DNA from: Bacillota bacterium
GTDB lineage: Bacteria > Bacillota_I > Bacilli_A > Acholeplasmatales > UBA5453
DNA length: 33,905 nt
Reading direction: 5' to 3'
Assembly: GCA_023436805.1 (NCBI GenBank)
Contig: JAEZHT010000060.1
Coordinates: 1 to 33,905, forward strand
A program made the position numbers and the translations under genes. Below, piece by piece: positions 7,538-16,511 of this stretch. The notes under the pieces were generated by a model. It was not told the origin of the DNA. It worked only from the letters and a program-made list of their open reading frames with translations, and ran no database searches. How positions within the stretch are numbered: the first letter of the stretch is position 1; each line of letters begins with the position of its first letter.

Positions 7538-9949
7538 ATGAAAAAAGTATTGATGTTTCTAATGTTAGTCTTTGGACTAGCGATTGCTCCATTTGGCATG
7601 AATGCCGCAGAGGGCGACCTTGTTGATCTGTTCCCATACGATCAAGAAGCATGTTTACTGGCTGAGAATTCATGTACTCAGTTAAAATTAGGTGATTCAT
7701 TCTGGGATTTAGAATTCGGCGGACACCGTTACCACTTCGTTAGAGGTGGCGTACGTTATGCCAAAGATTTCAACGATGCAAACTCAGATGGATTTATCAG
7801 TGCAACCGAAATGAACACATTGCAATATAATGCGTTCGCTTCGATGATTATCAATGACACCGATTCTCCAGTCATTCTATCCACAGCCAATGGTAGAGCA
7901 GACTTAACATCTGTTGTTCAAAGAATTTGGACATATTTTGATGCTTCCGGTAAATTACAAATGGTTGAAGACCAAATCTTCACATACTACATTTTTAATG
8001 ATGGCACCGTTGAAGCACCAGAATGGCGTTTAGCAACCGCTGAAGAAAAAACAGCGTATGATGCAGCAGATCCAAAACCTGCAACTACTAGAATTGCACA
8101 CGTTCGTATGAAGATTGATGCAACTGACCCTCAAGGTTACAAACTTGAACCACTCAAATACATCACTTGGACACACGCTGACGTAGATACTACAACAGAA
8201 TTAGACAAAGAAAAATGGTCAACCATCGTTACTGGCGACCCTAACAATGTTACTATTCCTGCAGGTTGGACAACTGTCAGCTTTGGTACAAACGATAGAG
8301 GTACTCTAAACGCTAAGACCACTGACTTTATCAAGACTTTACCAGGATTATTGGCAAATGCTGCAACAGCAAACGCTGAAATCGTTTATACACACCAAGC
8401 ACCTACATTTACTGGTATCACCGCATTAGACGATGATAACTCAACCGCAGGTGTCAATATCGTCGTTGACTATCAATCATCCTTTGATCTTCCATTAACC
8501 GTTGAAGCGTCATGGGTCAACATGTTTGATGCACAAGACAAGATTCAAAACTTAACTGAAAAATTAGACTATCAAGTTGAAATTTGGAATGAAACAGGCG
8601 AAACCCTATTACAAACCATCGATTTCACTTATGATGAAGTTGCTATGGTATACACCAAGAGTGCTGCTGTTACTGCAGTAGACTCATCCGTATTCGGTGC
8701 TGGTTATAAAGCTAAATTCATCGCTGAAACAACCCTTGGTGGCGAAACAGTTGTTGAAGCAGACATCGTTGTCGGTGTTATGCCTCCGAAATTTGCTGGT
8801 GTTGTTAACAGATTCTCTGATGAAGGTCAATATGTGAATGTATTGCAAGGCATCACTGCAGATGACGGTTATGGCAATGACATTACCAACACCATCCAAG
8901 TTACTTACCCAGCAGGATTCAACTTCTATGCTCCAAAAGCTGGCGTATATCAAATCAACTTACAATTCACTCACCATGTTCACATTCCAGGTGTACCAGA
9001 TGCCCCAGCAACTGTTACATTTAAAGGTAGCACATACGAAATTACCAAGACCAATGTTCAATTAGCTAACGTCGCAAACGATATTTCCATTTGGACAGAC
9101 GTGACTACACTCAAGACTTCCACATTCTCATGGGGTTCTGCCGGTGTAATTATTGAAGTTGCTGGTGACGGTACTGTCATCAGAACCATCAACAGAAGAA
9201 CTTGGGATTTAGTAGACGTTAACGGTACAAATACACCTGCAAACGCATCCGGTATGTTCGACGCTTGGTTGGCTGGTCTAACCCTTGAAGCGAACGGATT
9301 CATCGTTATCGTTGGTGTAAATAAGGCTACTGAATATGAATTAGCAAGAACCATCGTGTATGATGATCCAGTTTCTAAGACTGAGTTTGTCGCTGGTATT
9401 CCTGATTTCGATACAGACATCGTGAAGACCGCTTCATACACATTAACCATCGATGATAAGACTGCCCCTGAACTTGTTGTAGTCAATGAAAACTTCAAGT
9501 TTGAAGCCGGCGATTTCGCAAGTGCGAATGAAGCTATTTTATCTAACGTCATCGCTATCGATAACCACGATGCAAGAGCAGATGTTGTTATCTATGTATC
9601 ACAAAATGGTGGTTTAAATGTCAACAATCCTGGCACATATAATGTCGAAGTTGTTGCTGAAGACCAAGCAGGTAATGCATCCACAGTGACATTCAGTGTT
9701 GTTGTTGTAGCTAAACCTGTAACACCAGAAATCGTCGATGAACAAATCGATGAAAAATTAGATGATAAAGAACAAGAAATCATCGATTATATCAATGAAA
9801 ACACATTGACTCTTGAACAAATTCAAGACTTAATCGAAGGTAAAGAAGACCAAGTTGGTACCTCCATGGCAGCGACTATTGCGATCTCTCTAAGCTCTTC
9901 AGTTGTAGCGTTTGCTGCAGCATTCATCATCTTGAGAAAACGTCCATAA
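7538..9949 (+). CDS. Abundant-looking secreted, membrane-anchored surface protein with EF-hand loop and Ig-like domain
   Basis: The start at 7538 follows AGGAGG (7528-7533) and gives 803 residues; an upstream in-frame TTG lies inside the -35 box and cannot be the start. A signal peptide covers about residues 1-24. A canonical EF-hand calcium loop, DANSDGFISATE, lies at 80-91, and Cys39/Cys46 could form a disulfide. The middle is beta-rich and unassigned. An Ig/HYR-like domain beginning near DKTAPELVVV precedes a charged helical stretch, a membrane helix and the tail RKRP. Codons ending in T (GTT, GCT, ACT) are visibly commoner than in neighbouring genes. Together with the consensus promoter and strong terminator this suggests high expression, as for an S-layer-like or major surface protein. 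The function is unknown and no enzymatic motif was recognised. Confidence 0.75.
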   Translation: MKKVLMFLMLVFGLAIAPFGMNAAEGDLVDLFPYDQEACLLAENSCTQLKLGDSFWDLEFGGHRYHFVRGGVRYAKDFNDANSDGFISATEMNTLQYNAFASMIINDTDSPVILSTANGRADLTSVVQRIWTYFDASGKLQMVEDQIFTYYIFNDGTVEAPEWRLATAEEKTAYDAADPKPATTRIAHVRMKIDATDPQGYKLEPLKYITWTHADVDTTTELDKEKWSTIVTGDPNNVTIPAGWTTVSFGTNDRGTLNAKTTDFIKTLPGLLANAATANAEIVYTHQAPTFTGITALDDDNSTAGVNIVVDYQSSFDLPLTVEASWVNMFDAQDKIQNLTEKLDYQVEIWNETGETLLQTIDFTYDEVAMVYTKSAAVTAVDSSVFGAGYKAKFIAETTLGGETVVEADIVVGVMPPKFAGVVNRFSDEGQYVNVLQGITADDGYGNDITNTIQVTYPAGFNFYAPKAGVYQINLQFTHHVHIPGVPDAPATVTFKGSTYEITKTNVQLANVANDISIWTDVTTLKTSTFSWGSAGVIIEVAGDGTVIRTINRRTWDLVDVNGTNTPANASGMFDAWLAGLTLEANGFIVIVGVNKATEYELARTIVYDDPVSKTEFVAGIPDFDTDIVKTASYTLTIDDKTAPELVVVNENFKFEAGDFASANEAILSNVIAIDNHDARADVVIYVSQNGGLNVNNPGTYNVEVVAEDQAGNASTVTFSVVVVAKPVTPEIVDEQIDEKLDDKEQEIIDYINENTLTLEQIQDLIEGKEDQVGTSMAATIAISLSSSVVAFAAAFIILRKRP

Positions 9950-9969
9950 ACGTAAAAAAGTAAACCATT

Positions 9970-10001
9970 GAAAGTTCCTTTAAATAGGAACTTTCTTTTT
10001 T
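9970..10001 (+). terminator. Rho-independent terminator after the surface-protein gene
   Basis: A perfect 9-bp stem, GAAAGTTCC/GGAACTTTC, with an 8-nt loop is followed by six T residues. It separates the 7538 gene from the large operon. Confidence 0.9.
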
Positions 10002-10069
10002 ATGTGTGAAAATAATTTTTTTAATACGAAAATAACACGGTTGTCGAAAAAAACGAATCCAAGACATAG

Positions 10070-10075
10070 TATAAT
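10070..10075 (+). promoter_or_regulatory. -10 element for the transporter/salvage operon
   Basis: TATAAT is a perfect -10 hexamer 80 bp before the first gene. No good -35 lies at 16-18 bp: the hexamer there is A-rich, and TTGTCG at 10041 is 23 bp away. An activator may be needed, or the A-tract may act as an UP-like element. Confidence 0.55.
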
Positions 10076-10092
10076 GATAGTGTATAAAAGTG

Positions 10093-10108
10093 CTTACATA
10101 TATGTAAG
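10093..10108 (+). promoter_or_regulatory. Perfect 16-bp palindrome, probable operator
   Basis: CTTACATATATGTAAG is identical to its reverse complement. It begins about 18 bp after the -10 box, near +12 to +27, a typical repressor position. The half-site CTTACA also occurs in the cre-like site at 7473-7486. The regulator is not in the window. Confidence 0.55.
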
Positions 10109-10155
10109 GGAACTTTTAAAAACAATGAAAATCTCAATAGAGAAAGGGAGATAAA

Positions 10156-11718
10156 ATGAGAAAAGTATTTTTAAGCATTTTACTTTTAGTCTTCGCTATC
10201 GTGCTTGCAGCATGTGGCAATGGCGGTGGTGGCAACGAGCCCGCTACAGCAAGTATTAGTGGCGCGACAGACATCACAATTACAGTAGGAGATACCTTTA
10301 ATCCGCTCACTGGCGTGACAGCTACCGACAGCGTTGATGGTCCGATTACCAACATCACTGTGACAGGTACAGTCAACACCAATGCACCAGCGGTTTACAC
10401 ACTCACATATAAAGTGACTGGTAGTGATGGTAAAGAAGTCACCGTCACACGAAAAGTCACCGTTCAAGGACAAGCGGTTGCACCAACCAAAATCGTCATT
10501 ATGCACGGGGCACCTTATGAAGTTGACCCATTCCATGCCGATTTTACTGGTACAAGACAACAAGAAAGACAAGCATTACAACGTCAAGTGGAAGCTGAAC
10601 TCAACGTCATCGTTGAATACAAACCTTACCCAGCCAATGCCCCATGGGGACCAGACCGTGTCAATGCAATCATTCAAGCGTCTGTTTCCAACAATCACTT
10701 GGCAGACATTTATTGGTCAACGTCTGACTGGATTCAAGCCTTAGCAAAAGCAGAAGCCATTGTACCAATCGATAAATATATGGCTACCACAGGCAACAAG
10801 ATTCATCAAAGTTATCAAAAAGTATCCACTTTCCAAGGACAACTTTGGGCATTTAATGAAGGTAATCTTACCGTAGACTCGGGCTTATATTACAATGCAG
10901 ACTTGGTAGCGAATCTTGGTGTTGCTAACCCTACTCAACTTTATCTAGACGGTCAATGGACATGGACTAGATTTGAACAATGGGCTGTTCAAGTGAAAAC
11001 ATTGATGGCCAATGGTCAAGAAGAAATGTTCCCTTTAGGCGGTATGCCATCGGCTTACGCTGAATCGATGATTCCACTCAATGGTGGTACACTCATCAAC
11101 AGTGTGACCCAAAGGGTTGCATTTGCTCAAAATCCAGCGCTACAAACCTATGATTTCTTAAACAGTTTATATACCCAAGGATTATTTGAAACTGCACCAC
11201 AATACGATGCGGGTTCACCACTATGGCAAGCTGGTAAAGTTGCGATGCATCCAGGTAATTTATGGTTTGTTACTGCACCGAACCGTTGGGGTGGTCTACC
11301 ATTTGAATTGGGATTTGTCCCATTCCCTAAAGCAGATTCATTCACAGGCGCATATACTTCACCAGTCAGTGGTGTAGCTGTATACCATGTCGCATCCGGT
11401 ATGAGCGCTGCGAAAGAAGCATTGGTCTTCCAAGTATGGAATGAACTTCAATTATGGAGAACCGATGCAGAACTTGAATCCGACTTTGAATTAACTTTAA
11501 TGACTAAGTTCGACAAAGAAATCTATGTTGAAGCGTATCTTGAAGTGTATGACAAAGTATATCTAGAACTCATCAATGCACTTGGTATCAGTGCTTATAG
11601 CGAACAAGGTTGGAGAAGAAATGTCAACTTAGCTGTTCGTGAAGGTAACGCAAGAACACTCATGGATGGTATCAAACCAACCTATGATGCAGCATTAGAA
11701 GCATACTTTAATTCGTAA
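10156..11718 (+). CDS. Lipoprotein sugar ABC transporter solute-binding protein with N-terminal Ig-like domain
   Basis: This 520-residue protein has a good ribosome site (AAAGGGAG, 10143-10150) and the lipobox LAAC (Cys20). A glycine-rich linker leads to an Ig-like domain (about 30-105, DUF5011/HYR type). The rest is a family 1 extracellular solute-binding protein, recognisable from the hinge-spanning region with DIYWSTSDW, the aromatic GQWTWTRFEQW segment and the C-terminal helices. Tryptophan-rich stretches fit carbohydrate stacking. As first gene of the operon that also encodes four permeases, NamZ, NagZ and MurQ, it is inferred to capture peptidoglycan-derived saccharides at the membrane. 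The ligand is not shown by the sequence. The extra Ig-like domain is unusual for the family and may lift the binding domain from the membrane. Confidence 0.86.
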   Translation: MRKVFLSILLLVFAIVLAACGNGGGGNEPATASISGATDITITVGDTFNPLTGVTATDSVDGPITNITVTGTVNTNAPAVYTLTYKVTGSDGKEVTVTRKVTVQGQAVAPTKIVIMHGAPYEVDPFHADFTGTRQQERQALQRQVEAELNVIVEYKPYPANAPWGPDRVNAIIQASVSNNHLADIYWSTSDWIQALAKAEAIVPIDKYMATTGNKIHQSYQKVSTFQGQLWAFNEGNLTVDSGLYYNADLVANLGVANPTQLYLDGQWTWTRFEQWAVQVKTLMANGQEEMFPLGGMPSAYAESMIPLNGGTLINSVTQRVAFAQNPALQTYDFLNSLYTQGLFETAPQYDAGSPLWQAGKVAMHPGNLWFVTAPNRWGGLPFELGFVPFPKADSFTGAYTSPVSGVAVYHVASGMSAAKEALVFQVWNELQLWRTDAELESDFELTLMTKFDKEIYVEAYLEVYDKVYLELINALGISAYSEQGWRRNVNLAVREGNARTLMDGIKPTYDAALEAYFNS

Positions 11719-11734
11719 TAAATATATGATAAAA

Positions 11735-11759
11735 GCCCTCTCCTCGTTGGGGAGAGGGC
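11735..11759 (+). terminator. Intercistronic GC-rich hairpin, partial terminator or mRNA stabiliser
   Basis: GCCCTCTCC pairs perfectly with GGAGAGGGC around a 7-nt loop. No T-run follows and the next gene starts 22 nt later. This fits a stabilising or attenuating element that keeps the solute-binding protein more abundant than downstream proteins. Confidence 0.6.
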
Positions 11760-11781
11760 ACCTTATCAAAGGGGTGTTATT

Positions 11782-14688
11782 TTGAAAAAAGGTTTAATCA
11801 TTACATTATCAGCTGTGTTTTTGTTTTTAATCTACAGTTTACTTGATTATGCCTGGCTAGCCAATCGCCAGAGTCCATTGTCATTCAACACAAGCCATAT
11901 CACAGTGACGGACTCCGAGCTCTATGGCAAAAATTCAGATTATTATCAATACAAATCCACTAAAGTTGAAAATTATCCAGTCATGCCCGATGTGGTCATC
12001 CCTGGTTCACAATACGATACGATGGTCGGTAACCAACAAATTTTGAACAGTTATGAAGGGATATCGAATGTCTTACTTACTGAAGAAACTGGATCAGTCA
12101 CCTATGAATTTAGTGTGAATGAGTCAGGCTTTTATCATGTTTTAGTACAGTATTACCCATATGAAGGCAAGTCATCCAATATCGAAAGAAAAGTATTGAT
12201 CAATGATGTTGTCCCATTTAAAGGATTAGAAAATATTGTATTCCACCGTGTTTGGGGTGCTAAAGAAGCCGTTAAGAAAGACATCTTTGGCAATGATATT
12301 CGCCCTTCACAAGTCGAAATACCGCAGTGGCAACAAACCTACATCAAAGACGCTGTAGGCTACATCACAGAACCTTATGAATTATATTTACAAGCGGGTT
12401 CAAATACCATCACCTTTGAATCGGTGAGAGAACCGATGGTGATTGGTCAGTTAAGGATAACTTCAGTCACACCTTTATCGACATATGCTGAAGTGAAAGC
12501 AAGCTATGATCAAGCAGGGTATACTGTTGCGGATCAATCCAATCAAATCATTCAAGCGGAAGAAGCGCTATATACCACAGCACCAACGCTTTACCCAATG
12601 AATGACCGTACCAGCAGCTTGACAATGATGTCAGACCCAAGCAAGATTATTTTAAATACCATTGGCGGTAATAACTGGCGTATTTCTGGTGATAAAATCA
12701 CTTGGTCATTCGAAGTAGAAGCCGATGGTTTGTACAATTTATCCTTACGCGTTAAACAAAAAATCGCGAGTGGGGTCAATGTCGGTAGAAACATCTACAT
12801 CGATGGTGTCATCCCATTTGAAGAACTTAGAAACTATGAATTTAAACACAGTAACGACTGGCGTATCCAAACCTTGGGTAACAAAAGAGAAGCATACTTG
12901 TTTTATCTAGAAGCAGGTACCCATGAAATTACCATGGAAGTATCCTTGGCTCAATATGGTATTTTAATCGATGAAATTCAAAATTCGATTGCGAACCTCA
13001 ATAAGATTTACCGTGAGATTTTGGTCTATACAGGACCAGAACCTGACCAATATAGAGACTATCAATTGACCGAACGTATCCCGAATTTGGTCGGTCGTCT
13101 CCAAGCTGAACGTACCACACTAAGAAATGTCCGTAAAGCCTTGATTGAAATCTCAGGCTCTACATCCGAAAAGACAGGTATCCTCGATACGATGCTTATA
13201 CAGCTCGATGATTTCGTGAAAAAACCACGCGAAATCCATCGTAAACTATCGGCATATAACTCCAACATATCAGCCTTAGGGACACTCATTACGTTACTCG
13301 ATGCACAACCATTAGAAATTGATTATTTCGTCATCCATCAACCGGATGCGAAACTACCAAAAGCCAAAGCCAGTGTGCTGGAAAGTTTATGGTATAGCAC
13401 AAGAGCATTCTTCGCTTCCTTCTTAACGGATTACTCAGCGGTAGGCAAAACCACTACGGGTAGCAGTGAAACGATTGAAGTGTGGTTGTCGATTGGTAAA
13501 GACCAAGCCAACATTTTAAGAAAATTGATTGACGAATCCTTTACCCCACAATATGGCATTCAAGTCGACCTCAAACTGGTGAATGGTGCGGTGTTATTGC
13601 CTGCTACCTTATCAGGTCGAGGACCGGATGTCGCCATGGGTGTTGACCACAGTGTACCTGTGAATTATGCGATGCGTAATGCAGCTTATGATTTATCCAA
13701 TTTTGAAGATTTTAATACGATTAGCGAACGTTTCATGGACAGTGCATTCACCCCATATGAATATACCGATGGTGTCTATGCTTTACCTGAACAACAAACG
13801 TTCTTAATGATGTTCTACCGTACTGACATATTTGAAGAGATGGGTTTTAATGTCCCACAAACTTGGACAGATGTCATTCAATTGGTACCGGACTTACAAA
13901 AACACAACTTAGAATTTTACTTACCAATTCCAGCCTCGGCTGGTAATGTTGCCAACTTACCTGCAAACCCAGTATTCTCATCGATGTTCTATCAAAACGA
14001 TGGTGAATTCTATGTTGATGGTAACTCGAAATCAGGCTTCAACGAAGGTAGAGGACCGGCGGTATTTGAGACATGGACTAAGTTTTATACCGATTATTCA
14101 TTCCCTGTCGAAGCCAACTTCATCAACCGCTTTAGAAGTGGACAAATGCCAATCGGTATCACCTATTACAACACCTACAATACCCTCGCGGTATTCGCCC
14201 CAGAAATCAAAGGTAAATGGAATTTTGTTTCCATCCCTGGGACAGCGGATTTTGATAATCTAGGTCAACCCATCATTCGTAGAGAAACCGTATCTTCAGG
14301 GACAGGCGTCATGATTTTGGAACAATCCAAAAAGAAGACCGCATCTTGGGAGTACCTCAAATGGTGGACTTCGACAGAAACACAAGTGCGTTTCGGTCGT
14401 GAAATGGAAGGTATCTTAGGGGCAGCAGCCCGTTACCCAACCGCCAATGTGGACGCGATGTCACAACTCCCATGGACCGTATCTGAATACAATAAACTCA
14501 TGGATACGTGGGTTTGGGTTCGAGGTATTCCTGAAGTACCAGGTGGCTACATGACAGGTAGACACTTAGACAACGCCTTGAGATTGGTCATCAATGACAA
14601 TGCCAACCCTCGGGAAACGATTTACGATTATGTACAAATCATCAATGAAGAAATAACGAAGAAACGAAACGAATTCGGACTAGATTAA
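11782..14688 (+). CDS. Membrane-anchored fusion of two CBM-like domains with an ABC solute-binding protein
   Basis: The start codon is TTG at 11782 behind AAAGGGGTG; the protein has 968 residues. The N-terminus is an uncleaved helix (about 5-28) without a lipobox cysteine. Two related beta-sandwich domains follow (about 70-223 and 257-398). They share the pattern GxYxxxx ... I(N/D)xVxPFxxL ... YLxAGxxxIT, resembling CBM6/CBM35-like carbohydrate-binding modules. A helical linker (about 400-555) leads to a C-terminal family 1 solute-binding domain (about 560-968), with GPDVAMG, the MMFYRTDIFEEMGF segment and the GTGVMIL region. Two permease genes follow at once, so it probably feeds them while its modules hold polymeric or oligomeric glycan at the membrane. 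Large proteins of this kind accompany YIP1 and DUF5696 genes in other Bacillota. Ligand inferred from context only. Confidence 0.8.
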   Translation: MKKGLIITLSAVFLFLIYSLLDYAWLANRQSPLSFNTSHITVTDSELYGKNSDYYQYKSTKVENYPVMPDVVIPGSQYDTMVGNQQILNSYEGISNVLLTEETGSVTYEFSVNESGFYHVLVQYYPYEGKSSNIERKVLINDVVPFKGLENIVFHRVWGAKEAVKKDIFGNDIRPSQVEIPQWQQTYIKDAVGYITEPYELYLQAGSNTITFESVREPMVIGQLRITSVTPLSTYAEVKASYDQAGYTVADQSNQIIQAEEALYTTAPTLYPMNDRTSSLTMMSDPSKIILNTIGGNNWRISGDKITWSFEVEADGLYNLSLRVKQKIASGVNVGRNIYIDGVIPFEELRNYEFKHSNDWRIQTLGNKREAYLFYLEAGTHEITMEVSLAQYGILIDEIQNSIANLNKIYREILVYTGPEPDQYRDYQLTERIPNLVGRLQAERTTLRNVRKALIEISGSTSEKTGILDTMLIQLDDFVKKPREIHRKLSAYNSNISALGTLITLLDAQPLEIDYFVIHQPDAKLPKAKASVLESLWYSTRAFFASFLTDYSAVGKTTTGSSETIEVWLSIGKDQANILRKLIDESFTPQYGIQVDLKLVNGAVLLPATLSGRGPDVAMGVDHSVPVNYAMRNAAYDLSNFEDFNTISERFMDSAFTPYEYTDGVYALPEQQTFLMMFYRTDIFEEMGFNVPQTWTDVIQLVPDLQKHNLEFYLPIPASAGNVANLPANPVFSSMFYQNDGEFYVDGNSKSGFNEGRGPAVFETWTKFYTDYSFPVEANFINRFRSGQMPIGITYYNTYNTLAVFAPEIKGKWNFVSIPGTADFDNLGQPIIRRETVSSGTGVMILEQSKKKTASWEYLKWWTSTETQVRFGREMEGILGAAARYPTANVDAMSQLPWTVSEYNKLMDTWVWVRGIPEVPGGYMTGRHLDNALRLVINDNANPRETIYDYVQIINEEITKKRNEFGLD

Positions 14689-14699
14689 GGAGGTCTATT

Positions 14700-15632
14700 G
14701 TGCAATCAGCATTGAAAACAAAACCAAAATACACAAAACGACAACTCCTTAAAATGGAAATCAAGAAACACAAACATTTATACATTTTAATGGCACCGTA
14801 TGCACTCTTATTTTTCACCTTTACCGTCATACCGGTGTTCATGTCGTTAGGCATCAGTTTTAGCTACTATAACTTATTGGAAACCCCAAGATTCATCGGG
14901 TTAGACAATTATCTAAAATTATTACTTTATGACGATGAGTTTATCATCGCCATCAAAAACACACTCATCCTCGCTGTGGTTACTGGCCCAGTGAGTTACA
15001 TGATGGCTTTCGTGTTCGCTTGGTTAATCAACGAACTCAGACCAAAAGTCAGGGCTTTCATGACATTGATTTTCTACGCACCATCCATATCCGGTAATGC
15101 TTACTTGATGTGGCTAATCATATTCTCAGGTGATATCCATGGCTATGCGAACGCATTTTTGATTCGTTATGGGTTCATCGATAATCCGATTTTATGGTTA
15201 AAAAACCCAGATTACATCATGTTGGTCATCATCATTGTTCAATTATGGTTGTCTTTAGGGGTATCTTTCTTATCCTTCATCGCGGGTCTTCAAAGTGTCG
15301 ATAAGACATTGTATGAAGCTGGCGCAATTGATGGTATCCGTAACCGTTGGCAAGAACTTTGGTACATCACTTTACCAAGTATGAAACCACAATTGTTGTT
15401 CGGTGCTGTCATGCAAATCACCACCAGTTTGGCGATTGCAGAAGTGTCGATGCAACTGGTGGGGTTCCCATCGGTACAGTATGCAGGTCATACCATTGTG
15501 ACACACTTGATTGACTATGGTTCCACCCGATTTGATTTGGGTTACGCCAGTGCGATCGCTACGATCTTATTCCTCATCATGATGAGCGCGAACTTATTCG
15601 TTCGAGGCTTCTTAAGAAAGTTGGGTGATTAA
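14700..15632 (+). CDS. Sugar ABC transporter permease, MalF/LplB type
   Basis: A GTG start at 14700 is set by AAGGAGGT (14687-14694) and gives 310 residues. About six membrane helices are visible. The EAA loop that contacts the ATPase is YEAGAIDG (205-212) with LP at 225-226, as in binding-protein-dependent transport inner-membrane proteins (PF00528). It begins 11 nt after the fusion solute-binding gene and is followed directly by its partner permease, so the two probably form one heterodimeric channel. No ATPase gene is present; family members commonly share an MsmX-type ATPase encoded elsewhere. Confidence 0.9.
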   Translation: MQSALKTKPKYTKRQLLKMEIKKHKHLYILMAPYALLFFTFTVIPVFMSLGISFSYYNLLETPRFIGLDNYLKLLLYDDEFIIAIKNTLILAVVTGPVSYMMAFVFAWLINELRPKVRAFMTLIFYAPSISGNAYLMWLIIFSGDIHGYANAFLIRYGFIDNPILWLKNPDYIMLVIIIVQLWLSLGVSFLSFIAGLQSVDKTLYEAGAIDGIRNRWQELWYITLPSMKPQLLFGAVMQITTSLAIAEVSMQLVGFPSVQYAGHTIVTHLIDYGSTRFDLGYASAIATILFLIMMSANLFVRGFLRKLGD

Positions 15633-15633
15633 G

Positions 15634-16500
15634 ATGGCGCATAAACTTAAAATCAAAGCCACCCGTAAACTCAATCGTTCTTTAGGTGGGGACATCTTCT
15701 TGATGACTTTATTGATGATATTTGGGGTATTCAGTGCATACCCACTCATCATGACCATCTCGAATGCGTTCAAACCACTCGATGAATTGTTTAAGTTTCC
15801 ACCAACATTATTACCAAGAAATATCACATTTGATAATTTTAGAGATTTATCTGAATTGATGGAAAACTCATGGATTCCATTCTCGAGATATTTCTTCAAT
15901 ACCATTTTCATCACATTGACCGGGACTGTGGGCCACGTCATCATCGCTTCGATGGCGGCGTATCCTTTGGCGAAATATAAATTTCCAGGCAAAACGATTT
16001 TCTTCACATTGGTCGTTTACTCCTTGATGTTCGCCCCACAAGTTACCGCGACACCAAACTACATCATCATTTCTAGCATCGGATTGGTTGATACACCATT
16101 CGCCATCATTTTACCAGCCATCGCCTCATCTTTAGGGCTTTACCTCATGAAACAATTCATGACCCAAATCCCCGATGAATTGATCGAATCGGCGAAAATT
16201 GACGGTGCAAGTGAGTATCGCATATTCTTCCAAATCGTCATGCCACTGGTTAAACCCGCGTGGTTGACACTCGTCATCTTGTTGTTCCAAAGACTTTGGA
16301 CGACCGATGGTGGCGCGTTCATATTTTCAGAAGAATACAAGCCGGTATCCTACGCGTTACGACAAATCGCCCAAGGGTCGATTGAACGTGCAGGTACCAT
16401 CGCTGCAGTCGCATTCATCATGATGATTGTTCCAGTCACATTCTTTATGATTTCACAGTCTAGAATTGTTGAAACATTTAGCCATTCAGGCATGAAATAA
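15634..16500 (+). CDS. Sugar ABC transporter permease, MalG/LplC type
   Basis: This is the second permease of the first pair, 288 residues from ATG 15634, which has GGTGAT (15624-15629) as ribosome site. A GTG at 15625 is an alternative start adding three residues. Six membrane helices are apparent and the EAA loop is ESAKIDGA (185-192) followed by MPLVKP. The mid-protein segment around FAPQVTATPNY corresponds to the region lining the sugar path in the MalG family. It is essentially contiguous with the preceding permease gene, consistent with a 1:1 complex. Confidence 0.9.
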   Translation: MAHKLKIKATRKLNRSLGGDIFLMTLLMIFGVFSAYPLIMTISNAFKPLDELFKFPPTLLPRNITFDNFRDLSELMENSWIPFSRYFFNTIFITLTGTVGHVIIASMAAYPLAKYKFPGKTIFFTLVVYSLMFAPQVTATPNYIIISSIGLVDTPFAIILPAIASSLGLYLMKQFMTQIPDELIESAKIDGASEYRIFFQIVMPLVKPAWLTLVILLFQRLWTTDGGAFIFSEEYKPVSYALRQIAQGSIERAGTIAAVAFIMMIVPVTFFMISQSRIVETFSHSGMK

Positions 16501-16511
16501 GGAGGATACAC

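Noticed and set aside
9058..9552. A 164-codon open frame on the minus strand inside the 7538 surface-protein gene
   Set aside because: It lies fully antisense to a well-supported gene with signal peptide and domains, has no ribosome site and translates to a Ser/Thr/Val-rich string with no recognisable motif.
10041..10075. TTGTCG (10041) as the -35 box for TATAAT at 10070
   Set aside because: The spacer is 23 bp, too long for a normal sigma-A promoter, so only the -10 element is reported.
15612..16007. A 131-codon minus-strand open frame across the permease genes
   Set aside because: It is antisense to two permeases with clear EAA loops and has no independent support.
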